Made by a program: the position numbers and the translations under genes. The notes under the pieces are model-generated. The model saw only the letters and a list, made by a program, of their open reading frames with translations. It was not told where the DNA came from and did not search any database. Shown here in pieces: positions 43,874-52,878 of a stretch of DNA of 64,000 nucleotides. The DNA is from an uncultured Johnsonella sp. (GTDB taxonomy: Bacteria > Bacillota > Clostridia > Lachnospirales > Lachnospiraceae). The DNA is taken from NCBI GenBank assembly GCA_900766185.1, contig CAAFUL010000085.1:62001-126000 (forward strand), written 5' to 3'. Positions within the stretch are counted from its first letter, which is position 1. The number at the start of each line of letters is the position of its first letter.

Positions 43874-45337
43874 ATGGATGAAAGACGGCAGTTGCCACCT
43901 AATGATAAAAGAAAAGGCAAAAACAATATTCGAAAGATACCAAATGACTATCAAAGGAAAAATATTGTAAGAAAAGTGCCCGTAAAAAAGAATAATAAAG
44001 ATAAAGAAGAATATCCTTTACATAACAGGCAAAAAAAAGTCAATATCAATGAAGAAAATAGAAAAAAAGAGGTCCCAAGAAGAAAGATAAAAAGAGAACC
44101 TGAAAAAAATGAGCAGCGATATGAGAAGAGTTTAACAGATAGAGCTGCCAGACAAAAAAATCAGCTAAAGGAAGTAAAGTCTAAAAATTCTTCAAAGGAT
44201 CCTAAGAAAAAATCAAGAGCAGGTGCTTTCATTTTATTTGTAGCTGTAATTTTACTGTTGTGGGGAAGCTTTATACTTATAAAAAATAAATTTTATAAGT
44301 ACAAAAGCTACTCACTTAAGTGGACTAAGGAACTTAAGCAAGGAAGTATAGTAGGCTATGAAACTTTTAATGATTATATAATTAAGTACTCTAAAGACGG
44401 AGTGGTCTGCCTTGACAGATCCGGTAATGAAGTATGGATAGACAGTTATGAAATGAAGGATCCGATAGTTTCGGTAAGCTCTTCGTATGTAGCCATAGCA
44501 GACAGACAGGGAACCAATATATATATATTCGGAAAAGACGGAAGGATAGGAAGTGCCTCAACCGGTCTTCCGATATCAAGAATAAGTCTTTCGGATATAG
44601 GAGTATTGGCTGTGATAGTAGAAGACAGTAGCTCTACAGCTATTAATTTTTTCAGTAAAGAGGGTAATGTTATAGACATAACTGTAAAAAACTCCCTTAC
44701 CGGAGACGGATACCCTACGGATATAAGTCTTTCTCCTGACGGTAATAATTTGCTTGTATCTTACCAGTACATACAAAATTCCATGTTAAAAGGAAGCGTA
44801 GTATTTTATAACTTTTCCAATATAGGTAAAAACACTCCTAACAGAATAATGGGGGGTTTTAATGAGCCTTTTGAAGACAGCCTTATAAGCAAGGTGAGTT
44901 TTTCCAAAAAATTGGATTCCTATGTGCTGGCAAGCAGCGGAGTTTATTTTTTTACTTCGCAAAATATCGTAAGCCCTAAGCTTAAAAGTTCCTTCCCGGA
45001 ACAGTCTGAAATAAAAAGTGTAGCTTATAACAAGGACTATATAGTTATGATCGTGGATAATATAACGGATCAGTATAAGTATACATTAAAAGTTTATAGT
45101 ACAAACGGCAGATTGGTCTTGGAAAAGGGAATCAATTATGACTATGAAAGACTTGACATAGATAAGGATTATATATTTTTATCAGACAATAATTCCTGTC
45201 TTGTATATAATATAGAGGGTAAGGTAAAGTTTGAAAGTGATTTGGAGTTCCCTGTACTTAAGTTCTTAAAGGCGGGAATGGGGGACGGACTTATATTACT
45301 TGGTGATTCCAAGATGAACTATATTGATCTAAAATAA
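43874..45337 (+). CDS. DUF5711-like single-pass membrane protein with beta-propeller domain
   Basis: The 487-aa protein has a highly basic, disordered N-terminal ~110 residues (KKNNKDKEEYPLHNRQKKVN). One membrane helix follows at about 117-137 (AFILFVAVILLLWGSFILI). The extracellular part is built of repeated beta blades, for example YVAIADRQGTNIYIFGKDG and PTDISLSPDGNNLLVSYQYI. This is the layout of DUF5711 proteins of clostridia, as I recall it; their role is unknown. It is paired with the coiled-coil protein upstream and may read its state across the membrane, which is inference. Confidence 0.7.
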   Translation: MDERRQLPPNDKRKGKNNIRKIPNDYQRKNIVRKVPVKKNNKDKEEYPLHNRQKKVNINEENRKKEVPRRKIKREPEKNEQRYEKSLTDRAARQKNQLKEVKSKNSSKDPKKKSRAGAFILFVAVILLLWGSFILIKNKFYKYKSYSLKWTKELKQGSIVGYETFNDYIIKYSKDGVVCLDRSGNEVWIDSYEMKDPIVSVSSSYVAIADRQGTNIYIFGKDGRIGSASTGLPISRISLSDIGVLAVIVEDSSSTAINFFSKEGNVIDITVKNSLTGDGYPTDISLSPDGNNLLVSYQYIQNSMLKGSVVFYNFSNIGKNTPNRIMGGFNEPFEDSLISKVSFSKKLDSYVLASSGVYFFTSQNIVSPKLKSSFPEQSEIKSVAYNKDYIVMIVDNITDQYKYTLKVYSTNGRLVLEKGINYDYERLDIDKDYIFLSDNNSCLVYNIEGKVKFESDLEFPVLKFLKAGMGDGLILLGDSKMNYIDLK

Positions 45338-45350
45338 TAAGGAGAGCAAA

Positions 45351-46301
45351 ATGGAACAACTTTGTATAGGTATAGATTTGGGTGGTACTTCCATAAAAAT
45401 GGGTATTTTCGGTGCTGATGCAAAACTGTTAAAAAAGTGGGAAATCCCTACAGATACAAGCAATAAGGGTGAAAATATTATAAAGGATATTGCAAAATCC
45501 ATAAAGAAGGAATTAAAAGCCTCAGACCTGTCCATAATGGATTGCATAGGTATAGGAATGGGAGTGCCGGGGCCGGTGCTGAAGTCAGGTTATGTAAAGG
45601 TCTGTGTAAACTTAGGTTGGAAAGATGTATATCCCGGAAGGGAACTTTCGGATATACTCGGGGGTATAGCGGTCTACCTTGGAAACGATGCCAATGTGGC
45701 TGCACTTGGAGAAGCATGGCAGGGTGCAGCTAAGGATATGCAGGATGTAGTACTTGTAACTATAGGAACCGGTGTGGGAAGCGGTATTATTATAGATGGC
45801 AAGATAGTTGTAGGAAGACACGGTTTGGCAGGAGAGATAGGGCACATCCATGTAGAGGACAATGAAAGCAAACAATGTAATTGCGGCGCCTATGGATGCC
45901 TTGAACAGGTGGCAAGTGCTACAGGTATAGTAAGGCTTGCTAAAAATGCCTTGGAAGAAGGAAAAAGAACTTCAATGCTTCAAAATATAGAAAAAATAAG
46001 CGCAAAAGATGTACTTGAAAGTGCAAAAGCAGGAGATGAACTAGCCATGGAGGTTGTTCAAAAAGTATGCGCCTACTTGGGCGTGGCTATATCAAAGGTC
46101 TCACTTACGGTAGATCCCGAAGTTATAGTAATCGGAGGCGGAGTATCTAAGGCAGGAAGTTTCTTAACCGATCTGATCAAGAAAGAATACTTGAAGTATA
46201 CAACTCTATCAGATGAACAAGCGGATATAGTTTTGGCTAAACTTGGCAACGATGCAGGAATCTACGGCGCAGCTAAGCTTGCACTTTCCGCTCTTACATA
46301 G
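45351..46301 (+). CDS. glcK: ROK-family glucokinase
   Basis: The 316-aa kinase has the ATP motif GIDLGGTSIKMGIFG, the sugar-site EIGHIHVEDNESKQCNCGAY with the ROK zinc pattern CNCGAYGCLEQ, and VIGGGVSKAGSFL near the end. It phosphorylates glucose to feed the Pgi step encoded 3 kb upstream. Its 3' end overlaps tadA by 8 bases, convergent. Confidence 0.94.
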   Translation: MEQLCIGIDLGGTSIKMGIFGADAKLLKKWEIPTDTSNKGENIIKDIAKSIKKELKASDLSIMDCIGIGMGVPGPVLKSGYVKVCVNLGWKDVYPGRELSDILGGIAVYLGNDANVAALGEAWQGAAKDMQDVVLVTIGTGVGSGIIIDGKIVVGRHGLAGEIGHIHVEDNESKQCNCGAYGCLEQVASATGIVRLAKNALEEGKRTSMLQNIEKISAKDVLESAKAGDELAMEVVQKVCAYLGVAISKVSLTVDPEVIVIGGGVSKAGSFLTDLIKKEYLKYTTLSDEQADIVLAKLGNDAGIYGAAKLALSALT

Positions 46302-46764
46302 AAGATTTTGAACTCCGCAATTTTTGAAAAAAGCTTTTTAAGAGTAGGGAACATTCCTCGTGTATGCTTCCCTTGCAGATTTCAAGCTCTACTTTATGAT
46401 TGAATTTATCAATATCAAAAAGGTTGATTATAGATCCGGCACAGCCGGCTTTTGGATTAAGGCTGCCTACAATTACTTTTTTAATTCTGGACTGGATTAT
46501 TGCCCCTGCACACATTGGACATGGCTCCAAGGTTATATACATGGTGCAATTTTCAAGTCTCCAGTCTCCAAGTTTTTTGCAAGCCTTCTTGATTGCCAGT
46601 ATTTCAGCATGAGACAGGGTGGACTTATCCTTGTTGCGTCTGTTGTATGCCTTGGCTATAACCTTGCCTTCATGCACTATAACACAACCTATAGGTACTT
46701 CATTTATACTGTACGCTTTTTTTGCCTGCCTGATTGCCATATTCATAAAATGTAAAGTGTTCAA
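46294..46764 (-). CDS. tadA: tRNA-specific adenosine deaminase TadA
   Basis: The 156-aa deaminase has the zinc motif SHAEILAIKKA and LEPCPMCAGAIIQSRI, and an early AKKAYSINEVPIGCVIVHEG. It makes inosine-34 in tRNA-Arg. The gene is convergent with glcK and overlaps its end. Confidence 0.95.
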   Translation of the reverse strand: MNTLHFMNMAIRQAKKAYSINEVPIGCVIVHEGKVIAKAYNRRNKDKSTLSHAEILAIKKACKKLGDWRLENCTMYITLEPCPMCAGAIIQSRIKKVIVGSLNPKAGCAGSIINLFDIDKFNHKVELEICKGSIHEECSLLLKSFFQKLRSSKSSM

Positions 46765-46901
46765 TTATTATTCTCTCTTTCTTATAATATTTGTTATATG
46801 TTATAGCTGATAAAATGTTATACTATACAATTATAGCTTATAATAAGCCTATTAGGCAATAAAGATAAAATTATATGGTGAATAAAACCGGAAAGGAATT
46901 T

Positions 46902-47597
46902 ATGCAGAAGATTCTCGTATGTGATGATGATAAGGAGATAGTAGAAGCCATTAGTATATATTTAACAGGAGAAGGTTTCGAAGTAATAGGAGTGCATGAC
47001 GGCACTGAAGCACTCAAGAAATTGGAGGACGGAGACATAGATCTTTTGATCTTGGATGTTATGATGCCCGGACTTGACGGAATCAGAACAACTTTGATGG
47101 TAAGAGAGAAAAGCTCCGTACCTATTATTATACTTTCAGCCAAGTCTGAAGATGCCGATAAGATATTGGGACTTAATATAGGTGCGGATGATTACCTTAC
47201 AAAGCCCTTTAATCCTCTTGAACTGGTAGCCAGAGTAAAGAGTCATATAAGAAGATATACAAAGCTCGGTAATCTTTCCATCCAATCGGAAGCTATGATA
47301 TACAGAAGCGGAGATCTGGAAATAAATGATGAGACCAAAGAGGTAAGTATACTTGGTGAAATAATAAAGCTGACACCTATAGAATACAACATACTTTTGC
47401 TTTTGACCAAGAATGCCGGCAAGGTATTCTCTATTGATGAAATATATGAAAAAATATGGAATGAAGACGCAATCGGAGCTGATAATACAGTTGCGGTGCA
47501 TATAAGACATATAAGAGAGAAGATAGAGGTCAATCCCAGGGAACCTATGTATTTAAAGGTCGTATGGGGAGTAGGTTATAAGATTGAAAAAAGATAG
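46902..47597 (+). CDS. OmpR/PhoB-family response regulator (VanR-like)
   Basis: I chose the ATG at 46902 because GGAAAGGA lies upstream; an ATG nine codons earlier has no site. The 231-aa protein has a receiver domain with KILVCDDDKEIVEAI, phospho-Asp in LLILDVMMPGLDG and Lys in DYLTKPFNPLELVAR. A winged-helix output domain follows, with LTPIEYNILLLLTKNAGKVF and VHIRHIREKIEVNP. It is followed after 12 bases by a sensor kinase; the two form a two-component system with unknown signal. Confidence 0.95.
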   Translation: MQKILVCDDDKEIVEAISIYLTGEGFEVIGVHDGTEALKKLEDGDIDLLILDVMMPGLDGIRTTLMVREKSSVPIIILSAKSEDADKILGLNIGADDYLTKPFNPLELVARVKSHIRRYTKLGNLSIQSEAMIYRSGDLEINDETKEVSILGEIIKLTPIEYNILLLLTKNAGKVFSIDEIYEKIWNEDAIGADNTVAVHIRHIREKIEVNPREPMYLKVVWGVGYKIEKR

Positions 47598-47609
47598 TGG
47601 TAAGGTAAG

Positions 47610-49958
47610 ATGAATAAGCGAAAAAAATCAAAGCTGACCTTCGGCAATACCTTAATGTTGATTCATTTTATCGCCTTGATTGTATTTATTGTTGGAGTAG
47701 TAATGTTATATACCAATGATAATCTGAAAAAGGGAATTACATGGATCAATAATGAAAGTTATGAAGATTCTCCCGCCTTTGTAAATCAATTGGAAGAAGA
47801 TATACAAAGTATATTTGATTATATACGGTATAAGGATGTATTTGAAACTGACGGTGTATTTGATTTGAAGAAAGAAATGTTCAATATCAATATGGCTCCG
47901 GATGATGATGTATCCTATACCGTAGAAGATGTGATTAAAAATGCCAAACAACTGGGTTACTACATAGATGAAAATTACAATTTCAGTATTTATGAAGGTG
48001 CGGATAAACAAAGTTTAAGCGATAGCTCTTTACTTGTAAATTCAAGGGCATATATGCAGAATGTTCAAATATATGAACCCGGAGATGCATACATGACCCT
48101 GCCGGTTCTTATAGAAGAAAGTCTTGGAGTATTAAGAAAATACTACGCCGCATATAACAGAATCGTGCTTAATCCCGGTAATATAAAGTACCGTATTGTA
48201 TATGACAGTAATGAGTACACTAATGACAAAGAGCTTAACGCCCTTAATGTAAAGCAGTACGGCAAGTATGTTATAAGCAATTCACAGAGTATGCTTATGG
48301 ATTACAATCTTTCTTCACCGCCTTCAAACTTATCATATCTTGCAACATCATTCGGAAGAGATATTGAAGTCAGTGATTATGACATTATGATAGCGGTAGA
48401 TACCTCATATCCTGTAAAAGATCTGTATTCAATAGGGCGGGACAGGTACATACAGCAAAGAAATATGTACTTTTACGGTTGTGTAAATATTTTATGCAGT
48501 CTTCCCATTATGTTGTTAAGTATAGTATTTTCACTCATCTTATACAAAAAGAAGGATGAAAACCCTGCAAAGCATATGTTTTACAGAAAGGACGAGTGGG
48601 GTATAGATGTTAATATATTCGTGTTTCTTATTGAAGTTCTATTGGTTTTGTTTTTCTGTTCTACAATAGGAGATAAGTTTATACACATTTTTATTCCCAT
48701 GGAAGCTTGGTATTTTTCTCAAATGCTTTTAAGATATGTACTTATATACCTGCTTGCCCTAAATACATTTATATCAATAATAAGGGGCATGAAGAGTGGA
48801 GTTATATACAATGAGCATTTGTTTAATTACATTAAAAAACAATTCAGTATATACAAATTAAAAACCAATAATACAAAAAAGGTAGTGCTTTATTTTATCC
48901 TTTACAGCCTCGTTAATATAAGTATATACATTGCTTTATTGGCAGTTTATTTTATAGAGAAAACTTTAACGGACAGATTTATCATGTTATTACTGTTTTT
49001 ATTTATAGTAATATTTAATTTCGTGGTTTATCATATAATATACAAAAAATCAATAGAGCTTGATAAATTGGAATATGCCGTAAAATCAATGGCTATAGGT
49101 GATATTAATTATAAACTGGAGGTTGAGGATTTTTCGGGTAAAGAGGTTGTTACCGCTAAAAGCTTAAACAGTATAGGACAGGGACTCGAAAAGGCAATAA
49201 GCAATCAGGTAAAAAGCGAGAGGCTTAAGGCGGATCTTATAACAAATGTTTCGCATGATCTTAAGACACCGCTTACTTCTATTATAAATTATGTGGATCT
49301 TATAAAAAGAGAAGATATACAAAATAAAAAGGTAGCGGAATATGTAGAAGTTTTGGAAAGAAAGTCAAGGCATCTTAAAAACCTTACCGAAGACCTACTT
49401 GAAGCAAGCAAACTTTCAAGCGGAAATGTATCTGTTGAAATGAATAATATAGATATTGTTGAGATGATACTTCAAATGAATGGTGAGTTCGAGGAAAAGT
49501 ATGCCGAACATAAGCTTACAATAGTATCCGAGCTTCCTAAAGAGACTGTTATGGTCAATGCGGATGTAAGGCATCTGTGGAGGATCTTGGATAATATATA
49601 TACCAATGCCTATAAGTATGCCAGAAAAGATTCAAGGGTCTATGTAAGTATAGAATCCGAAGATGATATGGCTGTATTTACTATGAAAAATATATCCGAA
49701 CATCCTCTTAATATCAATTCAGATGAGCTTACCGAAAGGTTTGTAAGGGGTGATATAAGCAGAAGTACTGAGGGTAGCGGACTCGGACTTTCCATAGCCA
49801 AATCTTTGGCAGACCTGCAAAAGGCGGTATTTAATATACAAATAGACGGAGATTTATTTAAGATCATTATTAAACTGCATAAGGCTGATAAGGAAGGTAA
49901 GAAAGATAAAGAAGAAGCCCAAAACTTTGAGGAAAATGATGATTTATCTATCACATAG
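47610..49958 (+). CDS. Multi-pass sensor histidine kinase
   Basis: This 782-aa protein has one N-terminal helix (about 15-35), a ~250-residue extracellular domain, then several membrane helices between about 285 and 480. A linker and HisKA domain follow with the phospho-His in LITNVSHDLKTPLTSIINY (about residue 548). The ATPase domain has WRILDNIYTNAYKYA and GSGLGLSIAKSLADL. The large extracellular part plus many helices resembles the kinases paired with VanR-like regulators in clostridia. The ligand is unknown. A bidirectional terminator follows. Confidence 0.93.
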   Translation: MNKRKKSKLTFGNTLMLIHFIALIVFIVGVVMLYTNDNLKKGITWINNESYEDSPAFVNQLEEDIQSIFDYIRYKDVFETDGVFDLKKEMFNINMAPDDDVSYTVEDVIKNAKQLGYYIDENYNFSIYEGADKQSLSDSSLLVNSRAYMQNVQIYEPGDAYMTLPVLIEESLGVLRKYYAAYNRIVLNPGNIKYRIVYDSNEYTNDKELNALNVKQYGKYVISNSQSMLMDYNLSSPPSNLSYLATSFGRDIEVSDYDIMIAVDTSYPVKDLYSIGRDRYIQQRNMYFYGCVNILCSLPIMLLSIVFSLILYKKKDENPAKHMFYRKDEWGIDVNIFVFLIEVLLVLFFCSTIGDKFIHIFIPMEAWYFSQMLLRYVLIYLLALNTFISIIRGMKSGVIYNEHLFNYIKKQFSIYKLKTNNTKKVVLYFILYSLVNISIYIALLAVYFIEKTLTDRFIMLLLFLFIVIFNFVVYHIIYKKSIELDKLEYAVKSMAIGDINYKLEVEDFSGKEVVTAKSLNSIGQGLEKAISNQVKSERLKADLITNVSHDLKTPLTSIINYVDLIKREDIQNKKVAEYVEVLERKSRHLKNLTEDLLEASKLSSGNVSVEMNNIDIVEMILQMNGEFEEKYAEHKLTIVSELPKETVMVNADVRHLWRILDNIYTNAYKYARKDSRVYVSIESEDDMAVFTMKNISEHPLNINSDELTERFVRGDISRSTEGSGLGLSIAKSLADLQKAVFNIQIDGDLFKIIIKLHKADKEGKKDKEEAQNFEENDDLSIT

Positions 49959-50051
49959 ACCGTTACCGATGTACCTTGCCTTGGGCACGCCTTCTTAACT
50001 AAAATCTTGCAGCAGTATTAAGTTTTATTTTAGCCTGAGGGCTTGATAAAA

Positions 50052-50096
50052 AAAGGTGTTGTAGAAAGCTTGAATCAGCTCTACAACACCTTTTTA
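50052..50096. terminator. Bidirectional terminator
   Basis: AAAGGTGTTGTAGA (50052-50065) pairs perfectly with TCTACAACACCTTT (50080-50093). A T-run follows on the plus strand and an A-run precedes it, giving T on the minus strand. Confidence 0.85.
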
Positions 50097-50106
50097 GTTC
50101 TTATCT

Positions 50107-50217
50107 TTAGTGAACTACCCATAGTCTAAAGCCTATGGGCTTCCTGCTTCGCTGACCTCGCAACCTACTATCTCCACAGGCGTTAATTCGGGCAGTCCCT
50201 GCCCTATTGTTTTTTTC
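50107..50217 (-). mobile_element. Remnant of an IS200/IS605-type tnpB 3' end
   Basis: On the minus strand one frame reads GQGLPELTPVEIVGCEVSEA followed by GSP and a stop at 50133-50135, the typical C-terminal tail of TnpB/OrfB proteins. Beyond it, GCAGGAAGCCCATAG then CTATGGGTAGTTCAC forms the hairpin (50118-50124 with 50133-50139, loop TCTAAAGC on the plus strand) found at TnpB right ends, where it doubles as the 3' part of the omega/reRNA. Everything upstream of about 50217 is lost: no other tnpB or tnpA frame exists. It is a dead fragment or an orphan RNA end. Confidence 0.65.
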
Positions 50218-50220
50218 TTA

Positions 50221-50264
50221 TACTACCTTAACCCACCGTCTAAAGCCAGTGGGTTAAGGTAGTA
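50221..50264. repeat. 16-bp perfect hairpin sharing its loop with the tnpB-end hairpin
   Basis: TACTACCTTAACCCAC (50221-50236) and GTGGGTTAAGGTAGTA (50249-50264) are perfectly complementary. The apex GTCTAAAGCC is the same as in the tnpB-end hairpin at 50118-50139, and both have CCCA/TGGG at the top of the stem. It lies 14 bases after the stop of the minus-strand 3D-domain gene. It may be a second element end or a derived terminator. Confidence 0.75.
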
Positions 50265-50277
50265 TTATTTCAATAAT

Positions 50278-50787
50278 TTATTGCTCAATTAAATACACAT
50301 CAAAATACTGAACTCCATGAGCCATAGCCTCAGGGTATGAAGCATAGAATACATCTACCGTATTGCCTCTTACTGCACTTCCCTTATCTTCAACAGTATA
50401 TACCGTAGGGCTGTCTCCAAGTCTTATCTTAGATCCCTGAGGAAGCACGGACCAGTCGGCAGCAACGGTATGTGCAGCCTTTGGAATAACTCCGCTGGCA
50501 GTTTTTTGAGGATTAAGCTCAGTGCTGTCATTGTAACCTGTTGTTTTAAATTTACCTATATATTTTCCTTTAGCTTTTAATCTTGCTTCTTCGGCGAGCC
50601 TTGCTTCTTCAGCAAGTCTTGCGGCTTCTTTTTCCTTTAACTCAAGTGCATATCCTGGACCTGACTTAGCATTTATCTCCTTTTGTTTTTGACTGTCTAC
50701 GGCTACAGCTGCAAAAGCAGGCACATAGGTGCAAAGTGTAAACACGAAAGATAGCGCAACAATGCAGGATAAAATTCGTCTAACCAT
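50278..50787 (-). CDS. Secreted 3D-domain protein
   Basis: The 169-aa protein has a signal peptide (SCIVALSFVFTLCTYVPAFA, cleavage near residue 26), an Ala/Glu-rich helical linker with the repeat RLAEEARLAEEARLKA, and a C-terminal 3D domain. That domain carries TTGYN, TASGVIPKAAHTVAADWSVL, YTVEDKGSAVRGNTVDVFY, with the conserved Asp residues of the RlpA/MltA-like barrel. Such proteins act on or bind peptidoglycan. It is transcribed alone on the minus strand. Confidence 0.87.
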   Translation of the reverse strand: MVRRILSCIVALSFVFTLCTYVPAFAAVAVDSQKQKEINAKSGPGYALELKEKEAARLAEEARLAEEARLKAKGKYIGKFKTTGYNDSTELNPQKTASGVIPKAAHTVAADWSVLPQGSKIRLGDSPTVYTVEDKGSAVRGNTVDVFYASYPEAMAHGVQYFDVYLIEQ

Positions 50788-50945
50788 TTTATTTCACCTC
50801 CAAAGTGTAAATAAAAGTAAAAATTTACTTTGTTACATTATAATTACAAAAGTGTTAAAGGTCAATAGTAAGAGAAAAATTTTAAACTTTTGTTCGATAT
50901 AAATATATGTAAAATTTATACAACTTAAGTTAATAGAGTGTGCAC

Positions 50946-51311
50946 TTATTTTTTATATTTTGAAGTATCGTAATCCTCAACTACTATCTTATCCACATCT
51001 TGAAAAGGAGCAAGAGTGGAAACCATTTTGATAGGTTTATCATAGTTATTCACACAGTAATGCACTTCGCCCGGCTCAATGTGGATAAAATCTCCAGCTT
51101 TTAAATGGTTAACCACATCGTCAACCACTATGTCGATCTCACCCTCAAGAATATAGAAATTTTCTTCCATAACATTATGATAATGGGCTTCGAAGTCCTG
51201 TCCCGGCATAAACTGAACCACTGCAAAGTTACTTCTGGGGCCCCTCATAAGGTATTTAGGACCGCTGTCTTTGAATCTGTATTCTCTTTCATTCTCATTT
51301 AATAAAAACAT
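50946..51311 (-). CDS. Cupin-domain protein in the lsr locus
   Basis: This 121-aa single cupin has motif 1 FEAHYHNVMEENFYILEGEI (metal-type His-x-His and Glu) and motif 2 GDFIHIEPGEVHYCVN. It starts one base after lsrK ends and is the last gene of lsrR-lsrK-cupin. No LsrG is present anywhere in the locus. The cupin could take the place of LsrG in isomerising phospho-AI-2, or could act on the sugar-like substrate in some other way. The function is not established. Confidence 0.85.
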   Translation of the reverse strand: MFLLNENEREYRFKDSGPKYLMRGPRSNFAVVQFMPGQDFEAHYHNVMEENFYILEGEIDIVVDDVVNHLKAGDFIHIEPGEVHYCVNNYDKPIKMVSTLAPFQDVDKIVVEDYDTSKYKK

Positions 51312-51312
51312 A

Positions 51313-52878
51313 TTACCTCCTATTACTTCCGGGTGCAGCCCACATATGGTTTGTTAAGCCTGCATCTGCTATTTCAAGCTCTTTGGCATACCATTTTTTC
51401 CATGAGGCAAACACATCACTGTAAACTGCATAATTTTTTATATCCGGCTTATAAACGGCACTTATTTTCACCAGTTTTTTTGCCGTTTCAGACACATTAT
51501 TATATATACCTACGCCCACACCTGCCAGTATAGCGGCACCAAGGGCTGTAGCTTCTTTAACTTCCGGTACTCTTACTTCCAAGCCTGTAGTGTCGGCTAA
51601 GATCTGACACCAAAGAGGGCTTTTTGAAGCTCCTGAAGCAAAGGTTATAAACTTAGGTTTATTTCCTGTTTGCTCGTATACAAGCTCTATATGTCCACGA
51701 GTAACCAAAGCGGCATTTTCAAGTATTGCTCTGTAGAAAGTATACTTGTTGAATTTCTCAGGATCTAAACTGAAATTTGAAAAAGTGGGAGCGGCATGTC
51801 TCCAGCTTGGGTAGTCCATAATATCTGAAAAAGCACACTTCATACCATAGCAACCTATAGGAACTTTACTTGCTTTTTCATTCATCAAGTCATACACATC
51901 CTTGCCTGATTTTTTTGCTTCTTCTTTTTCATATTCACAAAAGGCATCTCTGAACCAACGCATGATAAGTCCGGGATTAAAAGCTATTGCCTCGTATTGC
52001 CAAATATTTTTAACTGCATGACAATTAACTCTGACCTTAGACTTATCGTTAATTACAGGAGATGAGGTATTGTACTCATACTGCCAAAAACTTCCGCCAA
52101 ATACGGCAGCTTCAAAATCATCAACCACTCCTACTCCTATACAACCAAGTTGAGCATCTCCTCCGCCTACAACTATCAAAGTTCCTTCTTTAAGACCGGT
52201 CTCAAGAGCCGCATCTTTACTTACTTTTGAAAACAAACTTCCAGACTCAACTATTTTAGGAAATATATCGGGGTTTATGTCAAACTTTTTTGCAATATCA
52301 AGATCCCAGTCCCTTAATTTCAAATTAACCAAACCAGTAGTGGAGGCATTGGACGGCTCACAGCAAAACTCACCGCTTAACTTATATATAAGCCAATCAT
52401 TAAACATAGTAAGTTTACTTATCTTTTTATATATCCCCGGCTCTTTGTTTTTGATCCAAAGCAGACGGGGAATAGCATCGAGCGCACTGGTCTGACCGGT
52501 CTTTTTGTAGACTTCAAGCTCAAGCTTCGGATTTTGGGTAATGATTTCTTCGGCTTCATCCTTTGCTCGTGAGTCTACATTGGCACATGCCCATATTTCC
52601 TTGCCCTCATCATCATAAAGTACTATACCTTCACGCATACAGGTAGTAGATATGGCGGCAATTTCACCGGGGTCGGCACCTGTTTGTGTTATAACATCTT
52701 TAATACATTCCTTAGTTAGTTCCCAGTTGTTGACCCAGTCAAAGTTCATACTGCCGGGGTATTTGTCCTCTTTGTGATACCATTCCCTTGAAACACAGCC
52801 CAGCTGATGACCTTCAAGGTCAAAAAGCACAGCCCTTACACTTCCGGTTCCGGCATCAATAGCCATCAGTGTTTTCAT
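51313..52878 (-). CDS. lsrK: Autoinducer-2 kinase LsrK (FGGY kinase)
   Basis: The 521-aa kinase shows the FGGY features MAIDAGTGSVRAVLFDLEG, AISTTCMREGIVLYD, GGGDAQLGCIGVGVVDDF and FASGASKSPLWCQILADT, with the ending VKEATALGAAILAGVGVG. DAGTGSVRAVLFD and the lsr context separate LsrK from xylulokinase. It phosphorylates imported AI-2 to the form that releases LsrR. Its start overlaps the lsrR stop by 4 bases. Confidence 0.94.
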   Translation of the reverse strand: MKTLMAIDAGTGSVRAVLFDLEGHQLGCVSREWYHKEDKYPGSMNFDWVNNWELTKECIKDVITQTGADPGEIAAISTTCMREGIVLYDDEGKEIWACANVDSRAKDEAEEIITQNPKLELEVYKKTGQTSALDAIPRLLWIKNKEPGIYKKISKLTMFNDWLIYKLSGEFCCEPSNASTTGLVNLKLRDWDLDIAKKFDINPDIFPKIVESGSLFSKVSKDAALETGLKEGTLIVVGGGDAQLGCIGVGVVDDFEAAVFGGSFWQYEYNTSSPVINDKSKVRVNCHAVKNIWQYEAIAFNPGLIMRWFRDAFCEYEKEEAKKSGKDVYDLMNEKASKVPIGCYGMKCAFSDIMDYPSWRHAAPTFSNFSLDPEKFNKYTFYRAILENAALVTRGHIELVYEQTGNKPKFITFASGASKSPLWCQILADTTGLEVRVPEVKEATALGAAILAGVGVGIYNNVSETAKKLVKISAVYKPDIKNYAVYSDVFASWKKWYAKELEIADAGLTNHMWAAPGSNRR

